Positions 1 to 13,860 are shown, counted from the first letter of the stretch. The stretch: 64,000 nt of DNA from Callaeas wilsoni (GCA_013398955.1 VWPU01001247.1:124712-188711), one strand, 5' to 3'. The notes: generated from the letters alone by a model not told the origin. Numbers and translations: made by a program.

Positions 1-613
1 CTTCCCATTGTGTTCTCTGTGCCTGTGCCGGTTTCTCCCATGACTCTGCACAGGCCATACCTGAGCTCGGACCAGTTCTGGATTCCGATGGCTGCAAATC
101 TCAGGTGCCCTCAAAGCAGGCACAGTCAGTCCCTGCTGGGGAAGGGCCCATCTTATCCACCAAAAATGTGGGTGAGGAAGGGTAGACAAGGACTGTCTGC
201 AATGTTCTTTCCAAGTGTGCAAGCCCCAGTGGGGTTTTCTCTCAGGCCACCCAGGGCTGGCCCCAAATGCAGGCAAATAGCACAGACAGGTGGCCAAAAT
301 GGCCTTGAGCCAGCTCAGCTCAGCTCAGCTGACAAAGCCAGGTCTGTAGGGAAGGCAGGAGGCTGCACCTCCCTTGCCAGCTCGCTCTGCCTCCAGCCTT
401 GCACATCCAGGAGCTGCCTCACCCTCCGTCCATGCCAGGCCCGTGACAGCTCCGTGCTGCTCTCCTCGCTCCCTCCTGTCTTCTGCTTTCATCAAGCAGA
501 CAGCAACAAATGGCAAGCAATCACCAGGCAAACCCCTCAGTCAGTTTTGGGCAATGCTTTCCATTGCCTCACGCTGTCCCACTCCATAAATTACGTTAAA
601 CTGCTTCTTCCAG
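1..613. other. Single-copy sequence, likely intron or intergenic
   Basis: A frame on the + strand stays open over most of this stretch, but its translation is low-complexity in Pro, Ser, Cys and Leu and shows no domain I recognise. I treat it as chance. The only repeat is four perfect tandem copies of CAGCT at 311-330. The stretch ends in a pyrimidine-rich run followed by CAG at 601-613, which looks like a 3' splice site for the candidate exon that follows. Confidence 0.5.
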
Positions 614-706
614 CTGGTACCAAAGGCAGATGGGTACCGTGCCTATGAGCCCTGCAACTGCGGCTACATCAGAGGCATATCCACGGAAGCCATTGATATC
701 TTTTAA
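614..706 (+). CDS. Possible 3'-terminal coding exon, gene not recognised
   Basis: A good acceptor-like tract (CTGCTTCTTCCAG, 601-613) is followed by 30 sense codons and a TAA at 704-706. The peptide begins LVPKADGYRAYEPC and ends STEAIDIF. It is balanced in composition, with two Cys, several Gly and Tyr and no low-complexity run, unlike most frames here. An AATAAA lies at 707-712, immediately after the stop. That is too close to be a normal polyadenylation signal for this stop and may be incidental. A frame of 30 codons stays open by chance fairly often, so the evidence is the acceptor plus composition only. I cannot name the protein family. Upstream exons would lie outside the window or across an intron that I cannot trace. 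Confidence 0.22.
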   Translation: MVPKADGYRAYEPCNCGYIRGISTEAIDIF

Positions 707-712
707 AATAAA

Positions 713-3700
713 TACTTTTTTTACTATTGGCGTTTTCTTTAATGTTTCTAATCTCTAGAACTAACTAACTTTCTTCCTTCCTCCTTCAGCACATATTGGC
801 CTTTCCCTGCCAGATCTTCAGCTGGAATAAATTTGGCTTCCCAACCCTGATTCATTAAATGATGTGAACATGTGCGTTCAGTTAAACAGGCCGTTCACAT
901 GCTTAATGGTTATAGGTGAATTTTGGCTTGTTTGGCTTGAAGTTTGGCTTGAGTAGGCCTCCAGCTGCCATTCAAATAAGGACAAGCCCAAGTCCAGCCT
1001 GTTCACCAACATACCTGTGCAACAACACATTCCCCAAAGAAGCTTTTCCGAAGTAGGAAATACCCATTTCCCAGGTGCTTGTTCAATTACTGCCTGATAT
1101 TGTGGAACACAAACATCACTGAATAACATCATTCCTTCAAACACAGAGCAGTGATGTTTGAGTAACTGGAGCATAAATATAGTTCACCTCAGGCAAGAGA
1201 TAAATTACATTAATAAAGTGTGGTAGTGTTCTTTAATTAGTTTGATTGGGCATGACAGAATTTGGTATTGTTCAGAAAAGCTTAATTTCCTGAAGTAAGG
1301 AATTGTCACTGTAGGTCCCAGTCTCTGGGGTTTAGGTGGTTTTTGTGCTTCTTTTTTCTCAGAACAAACATTATCAGAGGTCGATGCTGCTACACCTGTC
1401 ATTTGGTATCCATGACCCATTTCCCTCTCCAAACAGATCCTACAGATCTTCATGCTCTGGGGGGTTCCACAGCTGCACTCTTCATCCCATCAACCTCTTC
1501 CAGACTCATGGGGAGACAGACAGACTGTGACTGGCAGTCCCTCTTTCACAAGTCCATTTCTAATATACAAAGAGAGAAAATTTTTTAAAATTGTTTTGTT
1601 ATTCATCAAGGTAACTGAAAACCTTCCAAAGACCCTGCCAAGTCACCATGCCAATTCTCCATAAGACACAAAGATCAGATATGGCTCCCATAATCTCTGC
1701 TGTATGTTATTTATTTATTTACTAAATTTACTGTGCCATTAGATTCAGTAAGACCTGCTGTGATGCTCATGCTTTGAAAATGTTGGAAACTGTGAAGGAT
1801 CAGGTCTGGAAGATCTATTTAACAGTGGCTTTGTGGTGCCAGACCTGGCTGCAGAGGATTTAGCCAGATTTTGAGCCCCTTTCTGTTTCAGTCAGACTCC
1901 TGTGCCATGCTCTCCACTGCAGCCCTGAACTTCAAAACATATGTGCAGGTTCCTAATTCACTCACGTACATGAATAAATTCCAAACCATATCTTTATGTA
2001 CCCAGCTATTGCTGTGCAATATGACTAGTCAGGTCCTATACTTGCCTTCAGAAATCAGTGCAAATTCTTCCTCTGATTTTGCTGTAAGAAAAATCATACT
2101 CTTTCTAAACTCAGCAGCTGGTTTTCTATTGACATACAAGATTGTGGCTAAAATTTAAAAATGATCAATGTATGGTTCCAGAACAGCCTGTGTCCCCAGA
2201 CAGGAGAGAGTCTGTCCTGCCAGCACATGGGCACCTTGCTGTCACCAAAGCCTGGTGTTGTACGTCAGCACTGCTAAGGTGGATAAAGTGGTCTTTCTTG
2301 CCCATTGATCACACAAATCCAATTTGTAGCCTTGTTTTCTCTACATGACAGTTACAGGAGACAGACCTGATTAGATATTTCTGTTCTGATCAAGGAGCTC
2401 TCACGGGCAATCCTGTGACTGCACACCAAATCCCTCCCCAGAGCTCAGCTGCACGCTCTGCCTGATGGGCTGTGCTCAGCTGTGCTTCCTGCAGACTGCT
2501 TTGACAGCAAAGCACAATGTGTTTGGAGTTTTAGGAGCAGAGATGTATTCATGTTCATACTCCTGTCCTTGAGATCCAGCAAAGATTGCTCGCAATCGAA
2601 GGACACTCAAGGTTTTCGCATCTTTCCTGCACTACACGCAGACAAGCGTTCACCCGCTCCCGAGGCTCTCTCCTCACTGCCTCCCGGGTAAAATGCTGAC
2701 CGAGGGCTTTATTAATGCCCAACCAGGTGTCAAGGCTCCATGTGCTGCCTGTTTATCAAGCAGCACCAAAGACTGTACTAACAAGTCTGGTGATATTGAA
2801 CTTGATTTACATTGCAAGTGCGACCCGTTCCCTACAGGAATGCTTTGTTACAGGTCTTTTCACGGCAAGAGAACGACAGCTGATGGAACACGTTTCTTGA
2901 AGCCATGCCAATGGCTATTTGTTTGTTGTGTTTGTGACTGCTCTGTAGCGGAGATTACAGCCTTGCTGTTGGTCTCAGTTGAACAATTGAGGATTAGCTC
3001 CTGTGAAACCAGGGCAGCTACCCCAGCACTACACCTGAGATCAGAGCCGGCACTAGCAGAGCTGAGTAATTACAGACAAGTAAAGGATGGCAAAACTCGC
3101 CGGCTCTGCTGCTTTCTCCCCAAGGCTGTGCTGTAGATCCTTTTGGAGGAGTACAACTCAAAACACTGCTCCCACTGATGCCAGCTGATCCCACCAGTGC
3201 TCTGCACCTGGTCCAGAGCGTGGCAGCTCAAAGGTAGCCAGAGCACAGAGGACTTCCCGGGGCGATCACAGATACCGCAGCATGTTCTCGCTTCTGCCCC
3301 TCAACCTCTCCATCTCGCCTGGCCCACTGCTGAGCTGCCCCCACGAGTCTGGCATTCTGCAGCTCAAACCACTCTCCTCATCCTTCAGCTCCGCTTACAA
3401 TACCCTGATCTCTTTTCATCTCACTGTGGAACATCTGAAGTGCTCCCTGACATGGGTTATTAGATGGATATGAAAGAAAATTCCCCTGAGAAAATTCACC
3501 TTTGAAAAAGTTCTTATTGGAAAATTTCGGAGTTCCCAATGGAAACAGAGACAGCAGCAGAAAAGCATATTTCATTTTGCTAGAAGTGTTAAATAAGCTT
3601 TTGATTCCAAGCTAAGTTATACATTTTCATAAATGGGAACACAATTTAAAATATTTCTTTTTATGCTAAAAAGATTATTGTTTTCTGGCCAAAATACCTC

Positions 3701-6700
3701 ATTTTAATTGGTTTTTCTAAGATGACACTTTCAGGCACAGACAAAACTAACAGCCCTCCAAACTCTATTTTCAAAAAAACCTTTCATTGGATTTGTTTTA
3801 GGTCATCAATACTTATTACTTGTATTGAAAGAATAAGCAATAAAGGCACTTTGTGTCTCTCCCTTGCTACCCTTTAATACAATCTGTCCACCAATCCAAT
3901 TGTTCCATCTTAAAGCACTTCCATTTCCAAAATAAAATTGCATTTTACCACTAGGATATTCTCTATCCAAATCCTGAACAGCTTGTTGCTAAGTATTAAT
4001 CCATAAAAACCTGAAAACAATATCTTATTAATTCACAAAAATCAATATTCCAGTACACTTTTTGAAGCCAGTTCATTACATTTAAGCCCAGATTTATACT
4101 CTGCTCAATGGAAAACTGTCCAAAATGTATCTGTTTACCTATAATGAGACGAACTGGTTGCTAAACCTCATTCCACCAAAAACAAGCTTTGAGACAGAAC
4201 TCTGGCTCAGGGAAAAAGAAAAAGTGATCTTAGAGTGTATGTAAACTCATTCAGTAGCTATTTCTTCTTTAACGAAGACTAGCACAGGTATCCTTCCGTT
4301 TTCTTGCTCTTCTTCTCCTGTGGCCAGGATATTTTTTTATGAAAGATCCAGCTCTGTACTTGTGCCAGTGACAATTATTCATGAAGGCTGTCTGTCAATT
4401 CAAAATCCCTTGCAAAAGATGTGGCATCAGAACAGGCTTAATTCCAACAGCCTGGGTGTGCCATCACATTCCTTTGAATACTGAATCCTATAAAGGCTGC
4501 TTTTTCTAAGTAAGTCTGATTCCTTCAGAAATCAGAATGGGGAAAAAAGAACATCCAACCAGACAAAAAAAACCTGCAAAGCCCATAGCTCCTATCGTGG
4601 TGTTTTTACCAGCAATCAAAATGCAACAGCCATTGATACTGATAAGGATTTTTCCACTGGTTTCAATATACATATGATTTGAGATCCTAAAAGCAATGAA
4701 GCTTGAAGTTCCCAGAAATAGAAATCTACTGTTACCAACAAAAATATATATGCACATAGATATGTATGTATGCATATACACATGTATATGTATGATAAAT
4801 TATTATATATCATCTGCCAATATGGGGGAAGAACCTATATATTTTTATTTATGTGTATAAGTTTTTTCATTACTGACTACTGAAGTCTGATCATTTTTCA
4901 CATAGTGCCATCAGGTTCTAAGATGTTCCTTCCCTTTCTCTTTAGTTCCCAGAATGAAAGTGGCTCATGAATCATGAAGGTTAAATACAAATAACTTGCA
5001 TTACCGCTCACAGCAGACATGTGGTTAATTGCTGTCTGCCTTTACTGTTAATTGCAGAACGCCAGTGCACTGGCACACCTACCACAGGCTTCTGAAGATA
5101 AACAAACTCAGCATATGCCCTAATTGTTTGTGTTCTCTTTACAACACTTTCTTCCGAAATGACATGGGTAAAATTCTCAGATCCTGTCCCTTAATCACCT
5201 TTCCTTTTTGCTAAACACACGGATTTGCCTGGCTGCTAGCTCCCACATTACACCAAGGCACAGAAGAGCCAGGCCAAACAGAAAGACTTTAAACAGTTCC
5301 TGTAAATTAATCCATCAGCCCTCCAAGACCAAGATTTCCTGCACACTCCTTTCCCATACACCAGCTTTTGGATAAACTGGATTAATTCTGCTTCTGCTCC
5401 CATTGAAAATGCTGAGCTAATGTTCCTTCCACCCCCAGAGTATGACATGATCGTGCCAGACATATCCAGCTTGGAAAAAACCCCACAGGATGGAGGAAAA
5501 AAAAGACTTAACACTCACCATAGAGTGGTTTGGGGAGATGGAGGAGTTCCACCATTTGATCAAACATTTCTTTCAGATTTAAGTCCCTTGGAAAGAGGAA
5601 ACTTTCTGGTGAGGAAAGGGATCCTTCTCCTCAACTATGCTTGTGTCTGCAGCCCTTGCAGGATACCTGCGCCCTTCCCAGCCCTTCCCTAGGTCACCTG
5701 AGAGATTTCTCATTGCCAAGAAAGTAAAAGGATGGGTTATCCAGGCTCCCAGGACAAGGACCCCACAGGACATTTGTGCTCTGTGGGACTGAGTCTGGCC
5801 AGTCAAGAAGGCAGATCTCCCCTGTGGAACTAGGAACTGATCCTGAAGGAGCTGCCCTCTGCCATGCAGCGCTCCAGCCCTCCTGCAGACACCTCCGCAG
5901 CCCCAGCTCTGACCATGCAAATGCAACTGGAATCACGAGATGAGGTGCATTGTCAGAGCATCTCTGAAAAAGAGAGCTGCACAGGCTGGAGACAGCACAT
6001 TCCTCAGATCAGATCAGTGGATTCAGACAGGAAAATAGCTTGAGTATTTGCTGGGATGGTATACCATCTGCCTGGTGTTTCTCTTGAGTTCCCATATCGG
6101 GTTCTTGTTAACTTCCTCACTGTTAACCCTCACAGGCACTTTGTTTTTCTCCCTTTCTCACAATTTTAACCGAGTTCTGCTAGAGAGCAAGTGCCTCTTT
6201 GCATGGAATTTAATTTCCTCTCTGTAGAAACAGACTAGCAAGAACCATATTTTCCAGTCTATTCTTGGCCATATCATGTTCCTGACAATCAGGCTGAAAA
6301 ACCTAGAAGGCAACAACCTTGCCAAAAAATTCAGGTTGGGATGCAATGGAGATAAAATCAGTAACAGAAGTGATTAAGGAGTTGTTAGTGCTACTTTACC
6401 AGGAAAGACTGAAAAAACTAATCTGTATAACCAGGCTGAAAGATAATAAAATTAAATCAGCACCTTTACAGAATATTGAAGCATTAAAGGCAAATCTCCA
6501 AAGACGTGGAAATCAAGAGGATTTGGGCCCCTGAATGGTTCTGAGAAGTCAAGTGAACATGCCAGATTAATTTTTTTTTCTCCTTAGGCTTTTGAGGAGA
6601 ATTTTATTTCAACTTCATGTCATTGAAATCATCAGAGTCACTGGAACCTTAAATAGCTCCCTACTTGTTATGGAAAAAGCAACAAAATTACAGCTGAAGG

Positions 6701-7030
6701 AATTAGAGGACACTTAGAGTGATCGATGAAAATGTTACCAAATAACGGGGTAAAAATGAAAGGAAAAAGTCAAAGCATAAGGTGAGAATCTTGTATTTGC
6801 AGACTACTGACACATTGAAAATTGGAGTGGCCAAAAGATGAGCAAGGAGAGTGTTGTCCTAGCAAGTGAAGAAATGTTTATACTCAATTGAAATTTTGCA
6901 TTTATTAACTGCTCTATCACTCAGTAGCCATTTCTTGAGAGATAGGAAAGGCAAAAGGAGGAAGGAGAGGAAAGAATGTAAGGAACCCCAAAAAGTCAAC
7001 AGTCAAGAGCACATTTAACAGGTATGGAAA
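713..7030. other. Non-coding single-copy DNA, AT-rich in 3.5-5 kb
   Basis: No gene is supported. Open frames are short, overlap in opposite directions and look random. At 921-953 there are three near copies of TTTGGCTTG. At 1709-1722 there is a short TTTA run. From about 3580 to 5000 the sequence is AT-rich and non-repetitive, which could be regulatory or simply intronic. Around 6395-6455 a stretch faintly resembles part of the CR1 3' region (see rejected items). Confidence 0.55.
4743..4815. repeat. TA/TG-rich degenerate microsatellite
   Basis: This is a cluster of alternating purine-pyrimidine steps: ATATATAT, then several TATG and CATA repeats, ending near TTATTATATATC. It is an imperfect (TA)n/(TATG)n simple repeat. 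It generates short open frames on the minus strand that look like hydrophobic Tyr/Ile/Met/Cys peptides. Those are repeat-derived and not membrane proteins. Confidence 0.75.
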
Positions 7031-7034
7031 TCAT

Positions 7035-7185
7035 GGAGCCTTCCTCCCTCATGGAAGATATTGGAAGTCTCACCTCCTCATTTTCCTGTAGGAAAAAATG
7101 GAACACTGACTGATCAAGGTCACCCAGCAGGCCAACAGCAGAAGCAGCAAGAGGTCTCAAATCTCCAGAGTCCTGCTGTGAGCCT
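7035..7185 (-). mobile_element. MIR (CORE-SINE) relic
   Basis: Read on the + strand, this matches the reverse complement of the MIR consensus as I know it. A CATTTT-CTGTAGGAAAA block (consensus CATTTTACAGATGAGGAAAC) is followed by CACTGACTGATCAAGGTCACCCAGC (consensus GTGACTTGCCCAAGGTCACACAGC). After that come an AGAGGTCTCAAATC segment (tRNA-like B-box region) and CCAGAGTCCTGCTGTGAGCC. MIR is a tRNA-derived SINE mobilised by L2-type LINEs and is inactive in living amniotes. The copy is highly diverged. The region 7035-7078 is only weakly alignable, so the left boundary is uncertain. Confidence 0.68.
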
Positions 7186-7189
7186 CCTC

Positions 7190-10100
7190 CCTCTTCTTAC
7201 TGGCTGTTTCCATTCCTGGTATCCATCTCCCATTACAGATGTCATTAAAATCCAAATAAAACACAGCAAATACTTATTATTAATTTCCAGAAGAATACAG
7301 GCCTATTTTTCCCATTGATTCCTGGCAGATTCTTTCCTGAAATTTGCCAGAATGGTACGAAAACAAATACATATAAATTAGCAATATACGACATGACATG
7401 AATGAGAACATTCACTCTCTCTAATCATTCCCACAAGCATTTTGTCATTTTTCTGTCAGTTCTGTTGATAGGAAAGGAAACTGCTTTGCAATTTTAATCT
7501 CTTTTCCCTGAGCACATTTTGTTCTTAAAGTTCACTGATATAAAGTGAACGTATTGGAAACGGGGGAGGCTGATGAGAAATATGGAAGAGCTCTTTTTGT
7601 TTCTCTGTGTTCCAGAGTGAACAAACATCCACTGGCACTTTTTCAGGCATCTCACTCCTCCCCCCATCTCCTCACCTCCTTAAAATATGCAAAGACATAT
7701 TCTCTTTGAACCTCACTGAGAAGGAAAAGGACAGGTACTTCCTCCTGATTAATCCAAAAATTTTGAACAAAGCCACCAGCTGACCTTGATGTTGGGCTCA
7801 GAACCGCACAACTGTATTTCCACATTTTCAAAACTAGACCACATCAAAGGCATCTACGCATTGCCTGCATCTTCTTTTTCTGGCAGCAGTCAAGTGGAGA
7901 GGCAGAGAAGAAACAAATGGTGAGCTCAAGAGTTGGTGATGAGCACCATGGCCACACCAGCCTCCCTCCCCACCCCTGGGGAAGTTTTTTGCCACATTTG
8001 GATTTCAGTTTCTCACGTATTTTCTTGCAAAGCAAGAAAGCAAGCAAGCCTGGAGCTCTGCACAGCGTATCTAGAGATAATCAAAACCGTGAGGAGTTTA
8101 TGACACAACTGATGTGATATGATGTGCTGCAACAATATGACTATTATATTGCACAGAAGGGAACAAGAAGGGCTGGCAAAATATAAAATTAGAAATGATG
8201 CCACCATTTGTTTAACATGAACTGAGTAAGGTATTGCAAGAAAGGAAGGGATGAGGAACTGTGCCTTGTGCCCCAGAAGCCAGAACAACTCAAAGCAGCT
8301 GCAACAAATGTTGAATGGGGCAGCAAGTGAACAGTGAAGCATTGACAGCTTTTGGTTAATTGGGCCCCGAAATCTGGTGTGGTTTTTCAGGGGCAAGTTT
8401 GGTTCCATGGGACCATGAGTCTGGCTCTGTGAGGTGTGGAATTACCTCTTCAGAAAGGGACACTCCCACGTAACACGTCCAAAATGCATTTTAAAAACCA
8501 GAAAGACAACTAGTTCTTGTGAAAGTAGATGTTCAGCCATTCCCCAAATCAGAGGCATCTAATAAAAATCTACTCTCCTATCAGTTTAGATGGCATATTT
8601 TGGCTAGGACCCATTTTCTATGAATATAAAGTATTTTTTTGTGCCTGTTGCTTTATCTTTTTCATGCCTTTCAGACCTAGCTCTAATCCATCTTGCCAAT
8701 AGTTATTTATTACTTTGTGATTATGGGCAAAGAAGGTAATGACCTATTAAATCACAAACCCACACTTATTATCACCAAACCCAAACTCCAATTGCTAGAA
8801 AAGAATCGCTTAATCTCATATGCAGTTAAGAGTTTACTTTCTTTGCAGCCAAGATTATAGATGGTCATTGCAAACCTTTTTCCCAGGAAACTGGCAGTTG
8901 GAGTAAGTACTCTATAGCTCATGTTTAACCTGTAAACAGAGGGATTGCTCTTGATACATATTCCAGGAACAGACCTATACCCAGGGCAGCAGAAAACAAT
9001 AGCAAATATGGTTTAGGTTTTATATTACAATGTGCTCTGAAAAAGTGCTGGCATTTGTCAACACTTTCTCCCTTGGAACAGCTACAGGTGGGTTAAGCAG
9101 AGAGGCAGGTGACACACACACCTTTCCTCCAACCATTCCAAATTCTCCCCAAAAGCCAGGCATGAACCCCTGAATGAGTACCAGATCCAGCATATGGGGC
9201 ACATTCTTCGCCTTGAAACAGGAGAAATAGTGAGGCAAAAAGGAGCACCAACCTCAGCATCACCTTTCTAAGGAGATGCTCATTTTACCAAAGAGAGACA
9301 AGTGCCAGCCTACATCATCACTTGTGCATTGATATTTTTGTGATCCTTGATGAATTATTAGTACTGGCTCTGAAAAGGACACAAAAATCATATTGTGGTA
9401 GATACAAGCCATAGCAAAAAAAAAAAAAAAAAAAGGGAAGAAAGAAACATGATAGATATTTAGATGAAGTATAAACCAACTGTATGTGTTCTACATGAGA
9501 AACTATATTTAACCAGTGTCTTGGGGTGATCCAAACCAACACAACTAGTAATCAAATAATTACCCAGGAGACTTAGTTAGCCAGAGGTTAAAAAAATCTT
9601 ATTTGGAGAGAATTCAAAATCAAGGCCAAATTAAAAAAAAAAAAGTGTAGTTAAATTTGACATGCTTACACAAAAACTTTTGTGATAAGTAACTGCAAGT
9701 GTCCTGCCAAGACCTGACTGACTGCCAAAAGGTTGTGTTTGTAAAGGTTGTGTTTATAAAGGTTGCAAGCAAACCATTGGCTCACGTCTCTATCCAGAAA
9801 CCTGTGAAGTTGTAAAAAACTCTTTGCAATGTTCGCTGACTTACTTTCCCCACTCTCAAACAGCAACTCATGTTGTAAAATAGTATTTATTAAGCAAAAT
9901 AGGAAAACCCCAGTGCAGTAGGTAAACCCATCCCATAATATCTGCATATAATATCTGGTTCCCGAGGTATAATTAAAACTGTTTCACAGTTTCTCCTCCA
10001 GCAAGGCAATTCTTACCACAGCTGGTTGTTATCTTCCTTTTGCAACACCCCTGCACTCCCAGGTCGGGTCTCAGTGAGGAGCAAAGCCTAATTCGGGTCA

Positions 10101-13100
10101 CCTCTGAGGGGCCCGAGCTGCACATCTGCTCTCAGGCAGCTCTCCTGTCTGTCCACCTGTGCCCGACCTCCCCATGCCAGCCTTCTCCCACCTGCTTTCT
10201 CAGCAAAAACACAGAAACCCCTTCAGAGTAAGTTTTTTGCTTTCCAGATTCCAAAATCCCTCTGACTTCTCTTTCTCACGCTCAAACCTTTGCATCCTAA
10301 CAGTAGAAGCCATTGCCTGGCTGCATTTAGGGAGATACAAAGCACACTTGGGCATAATAAATCACATGCTAGTACACTGGAGAACCTTTCATTATTTTAT
10401 GGGCCCTTTCTAACAGAAATTTCTCTTGCAGAAAAAAAGAAAAAGAAAAATATTAATGTTTCAGGCCCTTTGGGCCCTTACATTTATCTTTCCTTCCTCC
10501 ACCAGAGTGTTTTGTCTGTTTTGGGATTCTCTTGCCTCTGAGAATCCAGCTCCAGGGAGAGAGTCAGTGGGGGGTTTCTTTTGTCAGAGGCTCCAGTGCC
10601 CAGGTCCGTGCAGCCTAAGACAAAAAGCAACAGAGCATTATTCCTGACCATTTCTGATCCGCTTCTGCAACTGCAGCAGCAAGAGATTTAAAGTCATTTA
10701 CGCTCACTCTAGAGGCTGAATCCTCAGCTGATGTGAGCAGGCACAGCTCTGACTCCCGCACAGGATGTCAGATGAAAATGTGTCTCGATAGCACTGGAAC
10801 CCAAAGCTGGGTGTCCCTGTGTGACCCCACACACAGCCATGCAGACAGAGGGGTGTACAAATATGTTACTTGTTTCTCATCCAAGAACAGCCCTTATAGA
10901 CTGTCAATAAAATGGCTTTTTCAGAAGTAGTCACTTGTACAATGGAACACAGAGATCCAGAAAATCTCCAAGGTGTCAGCAGAAAACAATGATGAGACGC
11001 GTCAGCCCAAGAAAGCACATAAAACATAATAGTTGCAGCATGTGGAAAGTCCTGCTGACTACTTTTTAAAGAGCCCAAAGGGTCTTAGATTCCAGGAAAC
11101 CACTTGCTGTTATGGGTTTGTTAATAATGATGTGAAATTGGGGTGCTTTGGGCTTTGTCTGTGTGAGATCTAATGGAAAGCTTAACTGTCCTTTTTTCTA
11201 TTAGAGCCAAATGCTTGTTTTTCTTCTCCCTGTTCTAGGCACTTTCAAAAGTGAAGACCAAGAAGAAATGTGTACTGGGGGTTCCCAAAATCCTGCAGCT
11301 GAGAGAAAAGTGCAAGGCAATTATTACTGTTTCTATTTATTTATTTGTGTTGAAATGCTGCCCAGAGTGTCATATGACACGATAGGATGCAGGATCTCTG
11401 CAGAGAGTAATTCACAGTCTAAATAAAAGACCAGCCAAATGCCTCACTGGGTGCTCACATTTTGCCAGCCACTTCTCAGATGTTATCACCCTAGATGCCA
11501 CAGCCAAGGCAATAAACACTGATCTTTTCCTTTTCTTTGTGCCCATGCACGGGAAGAGACAGAGCAGAGGCTGGAAAGAAAGTCAGACTGGCGACGCCTG
11601 GAAACACAGGCTTTCCAGCCACAGAGCAGAGGCACTCCTTCAGCATTCCCACATTTGCAGGACTGTCCTGGCAGTTCTTTTCTGTCTTCCTCGCCAAGGA
11701 GCTGGAGAACCCTTCTTCTCAGCCAAGGTTAGGTGGAACCCGTGCTTGCTACACAGCAAAGAAATATAAAAAGTATGATTTCCATTTAAAATAGGCTATG
11801 TAACATTCTCTGCACAAAAAGAAATAGTCTTTAGCAGAAAGGAAAAGACCTTTACAAGTTACGGAGATGCTATGGACAACATGCCTTGGCAAACTTTCTC
11901 TTCCCACTAAGAGAAGCTCAACAAAAGAACTGGAGAAAGTTAACCTACACCCTGAAAAGCAATCTCCCTGTTTGCTCATTGTTGGCTGTAAGAGTTGTCA
12001 GGTGATTCATTGGGAAATTTTTTGATAAAAGTACTTGCCAGGACATTTAAAATGTGTTATATTTTAAACAGTACTCACAGAACCCATCCAACTGAGAAAC
12101 AATACCCAGAAACAGTTGTTCTGCTGAGTCCAAATTCAAAGGCCATGATATTTATAATCTTACAGTGTTACAGATATATTTTAAGTCTTATAATTTCTTA
12201 AAGAAAATTGTAGTTTAAAAGAGTGATGCTGGGAAAAAAATCTGTGTGAAGCCACAGGAGCTCAGGTCTTTTGAATTCCAACATATATTTACACGTTAGT
12301 GACTAAGATGTATCCATTAGCTGCAAACACACCTCATAAATTTCTTTAACAGAAAACACAGGCTTAGAAGCTCGTGCATCGCGTTAGTGTCTAGTTCTTT
12401 CCATTTCAGAAGGAGTTTCTGTAATTGTATCCTCTTCAGCCTGGGCATCCATACGCTACTGTATAGCAGGTGCTCGTTCATACCTAGATGTGCTAGAGAG
12501 ACCCAACCCCACGAACTCTCATTTCCTCCTTGCAAAAAAAATACCCAGAACAACAACAACCCCAACACAAACACCAAAAACTCCAATTATTTCCATCCTC
12601 ATCTGGTGAAGGTGTGGCTGCACCTCTGTAGGTCTCCCGTGGCTCTGGAGGCAGTGCCTTGTTGCAGACCCAGTCCACCCCCCTCAGCACCCTCAGCATC
12701 CTTTTTCTTGAAGCTACCCAGTACCTGCAGAATCTAACTTGCAAATCCGAGGGTGCCAAATTCCCTTTAAAAATACCTTCTTTTTCCCTTTCAGAGCCTT
12801 TTTTCAGCTGAGGCAATTATTACTTGTCATAAATAAGAACTGCCAGCTGTGAAAAACATTCCATTCACTGTTCTAAAAATGCTTTATAATTGTTTCTCTC
12901 TACGGCAAAGAATTTTCTAACTACTCTGTGGTGCATCCAGCCAGTCAGGGGATGCAGTGGGAGGATTCCTGATAAGGCTCTCCATCACTGTCACTCAAAA
13001 GGATTGGACCCCCAGAGTGCATTCACTAAGTAAAAAGCATGTTTGCAGCACGTCTCTTAGGATTACATTGCGGACGAGGGCGCTTAAAAAATACCACCAA

Positions 13101-13860
13101 AAAGAATGAAAAATGGTATCCATCGTGTTAAAATCATACCTTTACCAGAGCTAGGGTGTGGCTCTTTGCTTTTAAACTGTCATTCCAAAAAGAGCATGTA
13201 TGGATTACATGAAGAAACAATCAAGTGGTTTTGGCAGTTAGTGCCTAGGACAGAGCTGAGAATGAAGAGCGAGGCTGAAGAAGACATTCCTCTTACAGAC
13301 AGCACTGCCTGCAGATGGAGGCTCCAAGAAAGAAGCCAATTGACTAAGAAAATAACTCTTGCCTTTAGTAACTTTCTTGCAGTGTCTGAAAGAGAGCTGG
13401 AGCATGGGAAGATGAGCTGCTTAAACTTTGCTTGTCAAAAAAATCATATGAATTCAGACAGATTTTAGTTTGCAAGAGTTTCACATTTCCAGATTTTTCC
13501 TTTATATTTATAGGTTAAACAATCCCAAAATGAAAAGAAAAAGAAGTCCTAGTTTAAATGAATGGGCCCAGTTACCAAGAGAAGTGATGTTTCATTCACC
13601 TTTCAACCTCCTCTGAGATTTAAGCTTTTTGGGAAAGCCCAAAACGGGGAAAGATTTAGAAAAATCAGCACTAATAAGTGGCTTCACTTTGTTTGATCTA
13701 CAAAAAAGAAAGCCAATGGGACAGCTTGATAGTCTTTCTATACATTAAACATCATTATTAAGGGATGATGAGTTCTAGGTTATATTCTGCCCTAGTGGCT
13801 GAGGAAGCAGGAAGAAAGGATAAGAAATAAAAAGGGCTTCATTAGCAGCAAAGGTTCTTG
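7190..13860. other. Non-coding single-copy DNA with small simple repeats
   Basis: I see no supported gene. Simple sequences include an A18 run at 9417-9434, an A13 run at 9632-9644 and an AAC-rich patch near 12546-12580. The longest frames here (131 aa minus at 8013-8408; 120 aa plus at 13106-13468) show no recognisable domain, no convincing splice context and compositions expected of chance frames. Confidence 0.55.
9728..9765. repeat. 15-bp tandem repeat, about 2.5 copies
   Basis: The unit AAAGGTTGTGTTTGT is repeated once with a single change and then followed by a partial third copy. It gives a 5-residue NLYKH repeat in a minus-strand frame, which is a consequence of the repeat and not evidence of a gene. 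Confidence 0.85.

Noticed and set aside
4506..4813. Hydrophobic minus-strand frames as small membrane proteins
   Set aside because: They are translated from a TA/TG-rich microsatellite and its flank.
6395..6455. Possible CR1 fragment on the + strand
   Set aside because: AGACTGAAAAAACTAATCTG and CCAGGCTGAAAGA resemble a CR1 segment, but the match is short and does not continue in either direction.
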